Part shown: piece after piece, positions 35,568-43,267 of the stretch
Position numbering within the stretch: position 1 is the first letter of the stretch
How the letters are laid out: every line of letters begins with the position of its first letter
Origin: Mucilaginibacter sp. SMC90
GTDB lineage: Bacteria > Bacteroidota > Bacteroidia > Sphingobacteriales > Sphingobacteriaceae
DNA: 64,000 nt
Direction of reading: 5' to 3'
NCBI RefSeq assembly: GCF_022811725.1
Contig: NZ_CP094527.1
Location: 4,092,001 to 4,156,000 of the forward strand
Translations under genes and position numbers: made by a program
The notes under the pieces: model-generated
Databases searched by the model: none
Told to the model about the DNA's origin: nothing
Seen by the model: only the letters and a program-made list of their open reading frames with translations

Positions 35568-35676
35568 ACAATTTTTTAGCGATAGCGCCTTCTTTTGCTA
35601 ACAGTGTTTTGGCTACAAACTCTTCTCTTGTAAAAGTGCTCTTAATTCTATCTGTAATCTCTAATAATTCAGACAT
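35521..35676 (-). pseudogene. Fragment of a Crp/Fnr-like regulator N-terminus
   Basis: This 51-codon frame begins MSELLEITDRIK and contains LLAKEGAIAKKLFYIE. The latter resembles the cyclic-nucleotide-binding fold start of Bacteroidota Crp/Fnr proteins (usually about 190 residues). After residue 41 the sequence departs from the family and stops. It appears to be the stump of a regulator joined by deletion to the SRPBCC fragment. Alternatively it is a chance short frame. Confidence 0.4.
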
Positions 35677-35853
35677 ATACAACTATATAATACTAACGTA
35701 AATTTCATCGGGTCAATGGTCCTATCAAGATCCCTGCTTAAAAATCATTTATAGTAATTTATCTGTCGGCAATTAACCGCCGACAAACAGGCCCTGGCAA
35801 ATTCAAAGACATTATTTGAAATGGTGTGTGTACTGGTATGGTGAGCGCAAAAT

Positions 35854-35871
35854 GACTTAAATAAGCTATTG
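35854..35871 (+). promoter_or_regulatory. Palindromic motif copy A (GACTTAAATAAGCTATTG)
   Basis: The copy lies 109 bases before the sensor kinase start. It shares TAAGCTATTG and the CTTA...TAAG dyad with the other copies. No -7 box lies 20 bases downstream, unlike copies B to E, so it may be a distal site. Confidence 0.5.
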
Positions 35872-35876
35872 CATTA

Positions 35877-35910
35877 AAGAAATATTTTTCCGAAAGAATA
35901 TTTCTTTTTT
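35877..35910 (+). terminator. AT-rich hairpin with T tract
   Basis: AAGAAATATT (35877-35886) and AATATTTCTT (35897-35906) form a perfect 10-bp stem followed by Ts. It directly follows motif copy A. It might end or attenuate a transcript before the kinase gene, although the stem is poor in GC. Confidence 0.4.
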
Positions 35911-35979
35911 AATAATTTGTACAACTAATAAGAATGTTCGATTGATTTTGGAGAAAAAAGCGGAATAAACCTACATCTA

Positions 35980-38900
35980 ATGCTAAAAGGGCCCCCTCCT
36001 TTATATATATTTTTTTTATTGGCTTTAAATATGCTGCTATCGTGTGCTTTTGCACAAACAAAAATCCAGTTAAAATTTCAAGCATACTCAATTGATGATG
36101 GCCTGTCGCAGGGCTTTGTAAGCAGCATCATTCAAGACCAAACCGGTTTAATGTGGTTTGCAACCGGCGATGGGTTGAACAAATATGATGGTTACAAATT
36201 CACAATTTACCACCACGACGCCAAAGATTCAGCTTCGATAGCAAGTGATGACCTTACCGCATTACTTGAAGACTCACGGGGCTGGATGTGGGTTGGCACC
36301 CGTCATGACGGGCTTGACCTTTTTGACCGCGAAAACAACAGTTTTTATCACTTTCGTTATAGTTCAGGTAACAGGCTCCGCTCCGACGAAGTATTAGGAC
36401 TGAGCGAGGATTACACCGGCAACATCTGGATCCGGACGCGTTATGGAATTGACCGTTTGACGATTCACAAAAGGCTACGCCATGAGCCCACAGGCCCGCC
36501 CCTGTCGTTAAATGACTATGCCATGGTTTTTACACATATTAACTTGGATAACAATGCAGACCGTGAAAAAAAAAAGAAGGATTACGGTGCAGAAAATTTG
36601 TTTGTTGATAGTCATGGCCGGGTTCTTATTACTTCTCATAATACCGTTTGGGAACTGATTGACGATACCAGTGTAAAAAGCAGCTATATTTTGAAAATAC
36701 GCTTTAAATTTTTGCCAATGGAACCAAATTTCGTTCCGGCATTGACAGAAGATACTATAAGCCACAATTTATTATTAAACTATAAAAAAATTGTCAGGTT
36801 TCCTTATGGCGATTTTAGCAAACCCGATTACGTTTATGCTTATAACCCCAAGCAAATTTCATGGGTAACCGACAATAAAAATAACCTTTGGATCTCTGAG
36901 GGTGATGGTTTAACAACAATTAATTTGCTGACAGGTACTTTAAAATACATTTCTTCAGACGAGCCGTTGCAAAACAAAGGTTTACAGGGTACAACTACGT
37001 TTTACAAGGACAGGTCAGGAGTGATTTGGATTGCAACCGGAGGGTATGGGATTTTAAAATACGATCCCGAAATTGAACTGTTTCACCACCTGTTACCGGG
37101 TGTTAATCACTACCAGCTCATAGGAGACAATCCTGATAAGATCTTTACCAATAATTTCGATTCCATACAAATCAAGGCTAACGGAACAGTTGCAATTACC
37201 AGGTTTATCGATGCTTCAACTCTAAAAAAACATTTCCCAAAGTTTGGAGTGATTTCTTTGGCTAAAGATGCCTTCGGCAATTTCTGGACTGGGATCAATG
37301 GGGCAATAGTCCGTTATAATAAAACCACAAAAAGTGTGAGGAAATTTTACTTGCCTTTTAACGAAAATGTAACCCAACCCTACCCTCTGTATGCAGACCC
37401 TCAAAACAATATATGGATGGGATACAATAAGTATTTTGTAAAATTCGAGCCCTCTTCGGGCAAATTCACAAGGTTCAGCTATTCCATCGGGCCCAAACTT
37501 TATGATTATGATTTTTTGCAAAATATTTACCAGGATGAGAAATTATTATGGCTGGGATCCACCAACGGGCTTTTTTGTTTTAATACAGCAACTAATCAAA
37601 TAATAAAACATTACAGTCATGAGTTAACGGATACTTTAAGTCTTAGCAATAATTTCATGCTGTCGCTGGCAAACGATCCTTTCCAGCCACACCGGTACTT
37701 GTGGGTTGGCACTAAAGGCGGCGGGCTAAACAAGTTAGACAAGGCTACCGGCAAGTTTTTGCACTATGATACCAAGGATGGACTGGCCAATAACGTGATA
37801 TATGGCATTTTATCCGACAACAACGGCGATTTATGGCTGAGTACAAACCGTGGGCTTTCCAGGCTTAATATAACTAACGGAAAAGTGCGCAATTTTGACG
37901 TAAGCGATGGTTTACAGGGAAATGAATTTAATCGTTATGCCTATTGCAGGATATCGGGAGGGCTACTTGCTTTTGGTGGTTTAAATGGCATTAATTACTT
38001 TGACCCCAACGATATTGAAACGCTGCCCCCGCCAAAAGTTATTATCACAGACTTGAAAGTATTTAATGAATCGGTGCGGCCGGGCAAAAATAACTCTATT
38101 TTAAAAAAAAGCATTGGCTATTCAAAAAGCATCACTTTGCAATACGAGCAAAATGTTTTAACACTTCAATTTGCTGCAATGGATTATCGGAACCCCGATA
38201 ATATCAGATACCGTTACATGATGAAAGGCTTCGACAAAGATTATTTATATATAAAAAATCAACATGAGGTTACTTATACCAATCTTGATCCCGGGAGTTA
38301 TACATTTACAGTACAGGCCGATTTTGAAGACGGGATTTGGGGGGATGATTACACCAACCTGGAGATAGTTATTATTCCGCCCTGGTATATGACGTGGTGG
38401 TTCTACTCGCTCAGCGCAGCTATGTCAATTTCTTCAACTTATGCATTTTACAGATACAGGCTTTACCAGCTAACCAAACTTGAAAGGCTCCGTAACAGGA
38501 TAGCCAGAGACCTTCATGATGAAGTAGGCTCATCAATAAGCACCATTGCTATATACTCCAAAATTGTGCAGCAACAAATGAACAATGCACAACTTGAAAA
38601 TGAACCGCTTGTTAATAAGATAACCGAAAGCGCCACTGAGATCATGGAATCGATGAGTGATATTGTATGGAATATCCATACTAAAAACGACGCGTTCGAC
38701 AGCATCATCAGCCGCATGCGTGAACACGCCTATCAAATATTTGAAGCAAAAGGCTATATACTGCATTTTGAATTTGATGAAAGCCTGAACAAAAGACGCC
38801 TGCCAATGGAAAAACGCCGCGACCTGTATTTAATTTATAAAGAAGCGTTAAACAATATAGCCAAATATGCCCAGGGCAAAAATGTATGGATCATGTTATT

Positions 38901-39081
38901 TTCTGCCAATAATATGATTTCGCTGGTTATTAAAGATGATGGTAAGGGCTTTGATATTACCCATGTGAAAAAAAGCAGTAACGGGCTGGCTAACATGGAT
39001 CATAGAGCCACGAGCCTTAAGGGTAAGATTAAGATCACATCGAGGCCAGGCCACGGAACAGAAATTTATCTGACCTTTTAA
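35980..39081 (+). CDS. reg_prop sensor histidine kinase (classical, not hybrid)
   Basis: This 1033-residue membrane sensor controls a phosphorelay. A signal peptide (MLKGPPPLYIFFLLALNMLLSCAFA) leads into two periplasmic seven-bladed reg_prop propellers (about residues 30-690) with recurring GLSQGFVSSIIQD, MWFATGDGLNKYDG and LWLSTNRGLSRL motifs. A Y_Y_Y domain (about 700-795) joins them to one transmembrane helix (about 800-825). The cytoplasmic part is a HisKA_3 dimerisation domain with His846 in RDLHDEVGSS and an HATPase domain (NIAKYAQ, DDGKGFD, GLANM). There is no receiver domain, so phosphate should pass to the response regulator encoded 118 bases downstream. The inducer is unknown. Because no SusC/SusD or glycanase genes follow, it may sense something other than a glycan nutrient. 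Confidence 0.92.
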   Translation: MLKGPPPLYIFFLLALNMLLSCAFAQTKIQLKFQAYSIDDGLSQGFVSSIIQDQTGLMWFATGDGLNKYDGYKFTIYHHDAKDSASIASDDLTALLEDSRGWMWVGTRHDGLDLFDRENNSFYHFRYSSGNRLRSDEVLGLSEDYTGNIWIRTRYGIDRLTIHKRLRHEPTGPPLSLNDYAMVFTHINLDNNADREKKKKDYGAENLFVDSHGRVLITSHNTVWELIDDTSVKSSYILKIRFKFLPMEPNFVPALTEDTISHNLLLNYKKIVRFPYGDFSKPDYVYAYNPKQISWVTDNKNNLWISEGDGLTTINLLTGTLKYISSDEPLQNKGLQGTTTFYKDRSGVIWIATGGYGILKYDPEIELFHHLLPGVNHYQLIGDNPDKIFTNNFDSIQIKANGTVAITRFIDASTLKKHFPKFGVISLAKDAFGNFWTGINGAIVRYNKTTKSVRKFYLPFNENVTQPYPLYADPQNNIWMGYNKYFVKFEPSSGKFTRFSYSIGPKLYDYDFLQNIYQDEKLLWLGSTNGLFCFNTATNQIIKHYSHELTDTLSLSNNFMLSLANDPFQPHRYLWVGTKGGGLNKLDKATGKFLHYDTKDGLANNVIYGILSDNNGDLWLSTNRGLSRLNITNGKVRNFDVSDGLQGNEFNRYAYCRISGGLLAFGGLNGINYFDPNDIETLPPPKVIITDLKVFNESVRPGKNNSILKKSIGYSKSITLQYEQNVLTLQFAAMDYRNPDNIRYRYMMKGFDKDYLYIKNQHEVTYTNLDPGSYTFTVQADFEDGIWGDDYTNLEIVIIPPWYMTWWFYSLSAAMSISSTYAFYRYRLYQLTKLERLRNRIARDLHDEVGSSISTIAIYSKIVQQQMNNAQLENEPLVNKITESATEIMESMSDIVWNIHTKNDAFDSIISRMREHAYQIFEAKGYILHFEFDESLNKRRLPMEKRRDLYLIYKEALNNIAKYAQGKNVWIMLFSANNMISLVIKDDGKGFDITHVKKSSNGLANMDHRATSLKGKIKITSRPGHGTEIYLTF

Positions 39082-39094
39082 TATTATTAAAAGT

Positions 39095-39112
39095 AGCTTA
39101 TTTAAGCTATTG
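39095..39112 (+). promoter_or_regulatory. Palindromic motif copy B (AGCTTATTTAAGCTATTG)
   Basis: The copy is followed by exactly 20 bases and then TACATTTG (39133-39140), a perfect TAnnTTTG element. The TTG at its end is at -33 spacing. It precedes the response regulator gene by 87 bases, suggesting autoregulation. Confidence 0.7.
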
Positions 39113-39132
39113 TTATACAATTCATACACCTG

Positions 39133-39140
39133 TACATTTG
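39133..39140 (+). promoter_or_regulatory. -7 element TACATTTG of the response regulator gene
   Basis: It matches TAnnTTTG exactly and lies 20 bases after the TTG of motif copy B. The start codon is 59 bases further on. Confidence 0.65.
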
Positions 39141-39198
39141 TAATGTATTCAGCTGATGTCAGTAAACAATTTATAAGAAACTTATTAAAATAAATCAC

Positions 39199-39840
39199 AT
39201 GATCAAGATTGCCGTATTTGATGATCACAAAGATCGCCGGGAAGCGCTTAAACTGATGATCAGTTTGCAACACGACATGGATTGCATTGGCGAATATGAA
39301 GATTGCAGTAACCTGGTGGTTAACATGCAAAACAACCCGCCCGATGTGGTACTAATGGATATTCATATGCCAGGAACCGATGGTATTGCCGGGGTAAAGT
39401 TGTTGCAGCAGTATTTTCCTGACACTTATATCATCATGCAAACCGTATTTGAGGATGATGAAAATCTTTTCAGCAGCCTGCTGGCAGGCGCACACGGATA
39501 TATTTTAAAAAAAGCACCGAATGAAAAACTTATTGCAGGGATCCATGAGGTGGTTAATGGTGGGGCACCCATGACACCGGCAATAGCAAGACGAGTGTTA
39601 GAGTATTTCAGCAAAAAGAATGTCAAAACTAAAAGCAACAAAGACTTATATGAATTATCAAAGCGGGAAATTGATATATTATCATGCCTCGTGAAGGGCT
39701 ACAGCCAAAAAATGATTGCTTCAAGCTTATTCATATCACCTTTTACGGTTAATAACCATATCAAAAATATATATCAGAAGATGCATGTACACAGTGTGTC
39801 GGAGGCGGTGGCAACTGCCATTCAAAAAAATATAGTTTGA
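39199..39840 (+). CDS. NarL/FixJ-type response regulator
   Basis: The 213-residue regulator has a receiver domain (about residues 1-120). Acidic residues lie in VFDDH, phosphoacceptor Asp54 is in LMDIHMPG, Thr is in MQTVFED and Lys in YILKKA. A LuxR-type helix-turn-helix follows at about 145-205 (LSKREIDILSCLVKGYSQKMIASSLFISPFTVNNHIKNIYQKMHVHS). It lies 118 bases after the reg_prop kinase, its evident partner. LuxR-type regulators bind as dimers to palindromes. A palindromic motif repeated in this region, including the promoter of this gene, is therefore its likely site (inference). The regulated genes would be those from about 40.1 to 49.7 kb. Confidence 0.92.
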   Translation: MIKIAVFDDHKDRREALKLMISLQHDMDCIGEYEDCSNLVVNMQNNPPDVVLMDIHMPGTDGIAGVKLLQQYFPDTYIIMQTVFEDDENLFSSLLAGAHGYILKKAPNEKLIAGIHEVVNGGAPMTPAIARRVLEYFSKKNVKTKSNKDLYELSKREIDILSCLVKGYSQKMIASSLFISPFTVNNHIKNIYQKMHVHSVSEAVATAIQKNIV

Positions 39841-39870
39841 AGGTTAATCCGGAAAGCGTTGCGAAAAATC

Positions 39871-39888
39871 AGGTTGTTCAAGCTACTT
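39871..39888 (+). promoter_or_regulatory. Degenerate palindromic motif copy F
   Basis: AGGTTGTTCAAGCTACTT keeps the TTcAAGCTA core. It is followed by 20 bases and TGTTTTTG (39909-39916), one mismatch from TAnnTTTG. It would serve the lipoprotein operon at 40116 with a leader of nearly 200 bases. The match is weak and overlaps a hairpin. Confidence 0.35.
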
Positions 39889-39899
39889 TGATGAAAGGG

Positions 39900-39927
39900 C
39901 ACCCAACCTGTTTTTGTGGTTTGGGTG
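39900..39927 (+). terminator. Hairpin after the response regulator gene
   Basis: CACCCAACC (39900-39908) pairs with GGTT-T-GGGTG (39918-39927), with one bulge. It lies 60 bases after the response regulator stop. The T run lies in the loop rather than behind the stem, so terminator function is uncertain. Confidence 0.4.
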
Positions 39928-40115
39928 TTAAAGTCCGGGAAACGATTTCCAGCCGCCTGGTTTCGGAACAGGCTTATAATAAATAATAATCAGGTGCCTT
40001 TTTCAGGTATTTGCAACAGATCAAATTGTTGATTTTATAACTATAACCGGTAAACGAAAAATATGCCGTCATTGAAATACTATACCCTAATTTTTAAACA
40101 TTTAATACAAAAACC

Positions 40116-40562
40116 ATGATCAATTTTCTTTTTAAAAAAATAACCCCGGTATTGCTGCCTGGTATTATACTTTTGGCAACATCATGCTCTACTATAGGCA
40201 AATATGACCAATACGCCTATACCCAAACTACCTCTATTAAGGTGGATGCATTGAACATTATGAATTTGGCAACAGACAAGTATGACAACCACCTCAATGA
40301 CGTCAACAACGTGCAATCATCCATTACCAAGATGATAGAATACAAAAAGAACCTACCCAAAAACACCATTTCAGAAAAAATGTGGGTATTGATCAATGAT
40401 CCCAATGGTGGTTTATTTGGGGGCTTTGTACAGCGGTGGCAAAAAAACGGCACACTCGATACTACATTTATAAAGGAAGCACAGAAGTTGGTAGGACAAT
40501 CTTTCGATGAGCTTTCGCAGCTGGAGAGCGGGAAAATAAAACCGGATCAGCTTAACAATTAA
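40116..40562 (+). CDS. Putative lipoprotein of unknown function
   Basis: The 148-residue protein begins with a basic-hydrophobic signal and a probable lipobox (LLATSC, Cys24), so it is probably anchored in the inner or outer membrane from the periplasmic side. The mature part is mostly helical. It includes SIKVDALNIMNLATDKYDNH and NDVNNVQSSITKMIEYKK, which could form a coiled coil, and a GGLFGGFVQRW segment. I do not recognise the family. It starts a tightly spaced run of four genes (gaps of 19, 7 and 44 bases) with two membrane proteins, suggesting a membrane-associated complex. Confidence 0.7.
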   Translation: MINFLFKKITPVLLPGIILLATSCSTIGKYDQYAYTQTTSIKVDALNIMNLATDKYDNHLNDVNNVQSSITKMIEYKKNLPKNTISEKMWVLINDPNGGLFGGFVQRWQKNGTLDTTFIKEAQKLVGQSFDELSQLESGKIKPDQLNN

Positions 40563-40581
40563 CACGATAAAATTCCATACC

Positions 40582-40917
40582 ATGAGCAATATCAATTTCG
40601 ACGAGCTTTATCAGCAATTACAAACAAACGTAATATCAATAGCTAAAGCCTCCTTTCAATCCTACTTTGACCAAGCCAAATCAGATGGTGAGCTTGCGCT
40701 TGAGAATATGAAGGAAAATCTACAAACCTGGACTGCCGAGGTTCAGAATGGATCACTCACAACTGATGATCTGGCGTTCCTGCTTAAAGGCGAAGAAGGC
40801 CTAAATGAAATGCTTGCCTTAAAACAAGCAGGACTTGCTGAAGTTCAAATAGACAGATTTAAACAGGCTATTATCAATCTTGTAGTGGGTACCGTAACCA
40901 GCCTTATCAAAGTATAA
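40582..40917 (+). CDS. Small helical cytoplasmic protein of unknown function
   Basis: The 111-residue protein has no signal peptide or membrane helix. It is almost wholly alpha-helical by composition, with amphipathic stretches (FDELYQQLQTNVISIAKASF, QAKSDGELALENMKENLQTW). A hydrophobic C-terminal helix (FKQAIINLVVGTVTSLIKV) might touch a membrane. No family is recognised. It lies 19 bases after the lipoprotein gene and 7 before the DUF4239 gene, so all three are almost certainly co-transcribed. Confidence 0.7.
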   Translation: MSNINFDELYQQLQTNVISIAKASFQSYFDQAKSDGELALENMKENLQTWTAEVQNGSLTTDDLAFLLKGEEGLNEMLALKQAGLAEVQIDRFKQAIINLVVGTVTSLIKV

Positions 40918-40924
40918 TGATGTC

Positions 40925-41722
40925 ATGTTAACTGATACGTTGCCATCGGTATTTATAAATGAAATCCCTTCAGGGTATCTGTGTATTTCATTTATCCTTT
41001 TTTACGTTATTTTTTCGCAAGCAGGCCTGTATATTTTCCACCTCATTTATCGTCCTGAAAAACAACAGCGCGGCAACGAGGTGGCGGGTATCATATTTGG
41101 CGGAATGAGCGCCATCTATTCACTGATACTTGCATTTGTGATCGTGGCCGTTTGGAGTAATTACGATGACCTTAATAAAATTATCGAAAATGAGGGCGAC
41201 AAGTTGAATGGTATCCTTTCGCATAGCCAGAAACTTCCGCATGACCTTAAGATACCCATACAGAATTCGCTTTATAGTTATTGCAACCAAGTAGTTTATG
41301 ACGAATGGCATATGAAAAATACAAATGAAGCCGACCAGCCCAGTGCCATACCTAAATTGCGTTTGTTGCTGCTTGATACCAAGCCAGAAGGTAATCGTCA
41401 ACAGGGAATATTTACTGTAATAGATGAAGATTTAAGCACTATTTCAGATTTGCGCCGGGACAGGCTTGATCATAACAGGTCGCAAGTGCCAGCATTAGTT
41501 TGGTTTATTTTAAAGGCAGGCAGCATTATGCTCATCATTTTTTCCTATTTCTTCCAGGTACCGTCAATGCTCCTGAAAAGGATCTACCTGCTTTTCCTTT
41601 CCAGCTTTATAGCCATGTGCCTGTTGTTGGTTTACCAACTTGATCATCCTTTTGCAGGAAGTGCAATGGTTAGCAATTTAGCCTATCGCAATGTCATGGC
41701 AGAACTAAAATCCTTACAATAA
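40925..41722 (+). CDS. DUF4239 (bestrophin-like) membrane protein
   Basis: The 265-residue protein has two N-terminal helices (about residues 15-38 and 52-78), a hydrophilic middle, and two C-terminal helices (about 190-210 and 215-238). The segment IFGGMSAIYSLILAFVIVAVWSNY followed by an acidic helix (IIENEGDKLNGILSHSQKLP) is the hallmark of DUF4239, sometimes called bestrophin-like. Its biochemical role is not established; relatives resemble bestrophin anion channels only remotely. The GTCATG start at 40925 is 7 bases after the previous stop. Co-expression with a lipoprotein and another multi-pass protein suggests a joint membrane function. Confidence 0.75.
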   Translation: MLTDTLPSVFINEIPSGYLCISFILFYVIFSQAGLYIFHLIYRPEKQQRGNEVAGIIFGGMSAIYSLILAFVIVAVWSNYDDLNKIIENEGDKLNGILSHSQKLPHDLKIPIQNSLYSYCNQVVYDEWHMKNTNEADQPSAIPKLRLLLLDTKPEGNRQQGIFTVIDEDLSTISDLRRDRLDHNRSQVPALVWFILKAGSIMLIIFSYFFQVPSMLLKRIYLLFLSSFIAMCLLLVYQLDHPFAGSAMVSNLAYRNVMAELKSLQ

Positions 41723-41766
41723 ACACATTACAGTAAAACAGATATTTTTAATAATCAAATAAAATC

Positions 41767-42555
41767 ATGAAACGTCCTTTTTTCTTGGTACTACTCTGCA
41801 GCATGCTTTTTTTGGCACCGGGCTGTAAGTCAGAATCCACCTACGATCTTAAATGCGAAACTGCTGTAGCTGTCATCGTTCTTATCGCCGGTTTATTTGT
41901 TATTCTTTCCATTTATACCAATATCCTGAGAGACGAGGTAAGCAACATCGTCGAATTTAACCAAAATGCACAATTACAACAGCAAAAACAAAAATGGAAA
42001 ATGGTTAACAAAACGGCACCATTCAGCCTTACTAAAGTTCAGTTTGGCTTATGGACAGTGATCATATCATCCGTTTATATTTATTTGTCGCTCTGCAAGG
42101 GCGATTGTGCAGCAGCACCAATCAACCAAACGGCACTGGCGTTGATGGGCATCTTTGCAGGAACAGCCGTTGCCTCCTCTTTTATGGATAAAAGTGAAAT
42201 GAATGATAACAGGCCCCGGCATCAAAACTCGCCATCGCAAGGCTTTTTTATTGATATCCTGTCGGATGATAATGGCATAAGTTTACACCGTTTTCAGAAC
42301 CTTGCCTGGACAATTATTGCCATCATTGTTTATTTATATAAAACCTCCGAAATAACCGCCGGCTGCGAATTACCCGAGCTAAGCAATACGCTATTAGCCT
42401 TAACCGGACTCAGCAGCGCCACTTATCTTGCGCTGAAAGCCAAAGAAAATGATCCGCCGGCAATTCAACCTGCGTCTCAGAATGGTAATACAGATAATGT
42501 TCAGACGGAAAAGCCTGCTGAAGCCCCGGCTACTCAGCCGCAATCTGGTAATTAA
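41767..42555 (+). CDS. Multi-pass membrane protein with an internal duplication
   Basis: The 262-residue protein starts with a cleavable or lipoprotein-like signal (FLAPGC) and continues with a helix at about residues 34-57 (TAVAVIVLIAGLFVILSIYT). It then carries two related two-helix units. Unit 1 (about 80-145) reads SLTKVQFGLWTVIISSVYIY and then NQTALALMGIFAGTAVASSF. Unit 2 (about 172-237) reads SLHRFQNLAWTIIAIIVYLY and then LPELSNTLLALTGLSSATYL. The shared pattern is S-L-x-[KR]-x-Q-x-x-x-W-T. The C-terminal tail (about 238-262) is rich in Pro, Gln and Ala and should be disordered. I cannot name the family. It is the last gene of the four-gene block, 44 bases after DUF4239. Confidence 0.72.
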   Translation: MKRPFFLVLLCSMLFLAPGCKSESTYDLKCETAVAVIVLIAGLFVILSIYTNILRDEVSNIVEFNQNAQLQQQKQKWKMVNKTAPFSLTKVQFGLWTVIISSVYIYLSLCKGDCAAAPINQTALALMGIFAGTAVASSFMDKSEMNDNRPRHQNSPSQGFFIDILSDDNGISLHRFQNLAWTIIAIIVYLYKTSEITAGCELPELSNTLLALTGLSSATYLALKAKENDPPAIQPASQNGNTDNVQTEKPAEAPATQPQSGN

Positions 42556-42893
42556 ACAGTATCCGGGTTAATAAAACATCGTTCTTTAAGTACATTTTGG
42601 TGGTAAAAACGCACTCTCAAAAACAAAATAGCTTATTTAAGCTATTGGCTATCAGTGGGTATTGCAGTTACTTTGTAACACAATACAAAGGAAAACACCG
42701 ACCCGCAAATGTAGGTCGAACCAGGGCAAAGCTTAAATATCGTTAGCCCACCGTAATAGAAACAAAATTTAAAAAGCATTTTTTTCTGACGCATTCACAT
42801 GCGTTACAGGCAGCTTTTGTCCAATACAACGGGTTTTACAAATAAAAATTTGGAGTTAAAGACAATTTATACAAACACTCAAAAAACAAATTT
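42556..42893. other. Intergenic region with motif copy C
   Basis: It contains palindromic motif copy C and its -7-like box (listed separately) and no gene. The rest, up to the short frame at 42894, is an AT-rich leader in which I see nothing further. Confidence 0.4.
42630..42647 (+). promoter_or_regulatory. Palindromic motif copy C (AGCTTATTTAAGCTATTG)
   Basis: It is identical to copy B over 18 bases. Exactly 20 bases follow, then TTACTTTG (42668-42675), one mismatch from TAnnTTTG. It would drive the short frame at 42894. Confidence 0.7.
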
Positions 42894-43070
42894 ATGAGCG
42901 CGTCACAACCAAATCTCTCATCGGCCAAGTTTGGATACGATGTAGTGGCAACATCGCAGTTAAGTATCAATGATACGTTGTTGCAAATGTTTTATGAAGA
43001 GAGTACCGCAGCCCCAATGGTAACCGTGTATTACGGACAAAACGCGCAGGGTAAACTGAAGCCTGTTTGA
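42894..43070 (+). pseudogene. Truncated N-terminal copy of the 566-residue protein
   Basis: The 58-codon frame begins MSASQPNLSSAKFGYDVVAT and continues SQLSINDTLLQMFYEE. It aligns with the N-terminus of the gene that follows at 43268 (MGLQQSNLSSSSSTAPAFDY, then VVAVTQDSINAALNQYLFYG). The shared features are NLSS, a [FY]-x-Y-x-V-V-A core and S-I-N-x-x-L. The frame stops where the full-length protein continues for 500 residues. It retains its own motif-C promoter. Either it is the head of a broken paralogue or a short protein still made. Confidence 0.6.
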
Positions 43071-43163
43071 TCAATAAATTTAGAAAAGCAACAGAGCTAA
43101 TAACTAAATATTTATAGTGGAAAAAATACATATATGATTTTAACAAAACCACATAAAAACAAC

Positions 43164-43181
43164 AGCCTGTTTAAGCTATTA
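43164..43181 (+). promoter_or_regulatory. Palindromic motif copy D (AGCCTGTTTAAGCTATTA)
   Basis: The copy keeps TTTAAGCTATT. It is followed by exactly 20 bases and TAGCTTTG (43202-43209), a perfect TAnnTTTG. The ATG of the 566-residue protein lies 59 bases after that box. Confidence 0.65.
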
Positions 43182-43201
43182 CCCATCCATTTATGACGAA
43201 G

Positions 43202-43209
43202 TAGCTTTG
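43202..43209 (+). promoter_or_regulatory. -7 element TAGCTTTG of the 566-residue protein gene
   Basis: It is a perfect TAnnTTTG match at the same spacing from the palindromic motif as in the response regulator promoter. The distance to the start codon (59 bases) also equals that of the response regulator gene. Confidence 0.6.
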
Positions 43210-43267
43210 AACATCAGTGCAAAATGAATTTTTACAATTAATCTATATTTTCAAAATCAAAACAATC

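Larger units (their letters stand above)
35677..35979. other. Intergenic region upstream of the sensor kinase
   Basis: No gene was seen. The region carries a copy of the palindromic motif (35854-35871) and an AT-rich hairpin with a T tract (35877-35910), both listed separately. TGATTTTG at 35943-35950, one mismatch from TAnnTTTG, is a possible -7 element for the kinase at 35980. Confidence 0.4.

Noticed and set aside
38896..39330. 144-codon frame opposite the kinase end and regulator start
   Set aside because: It crosses the kinase HATPase domain, a supported promoter and the receiver domain, all on the other strand.
43071..43163. Possible continuation of the short 42894 frame by frameshift
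   Set aside because: Neither other frame gives the next residues of the 566-residue family, so a simple frameshift does not explain the truncation.
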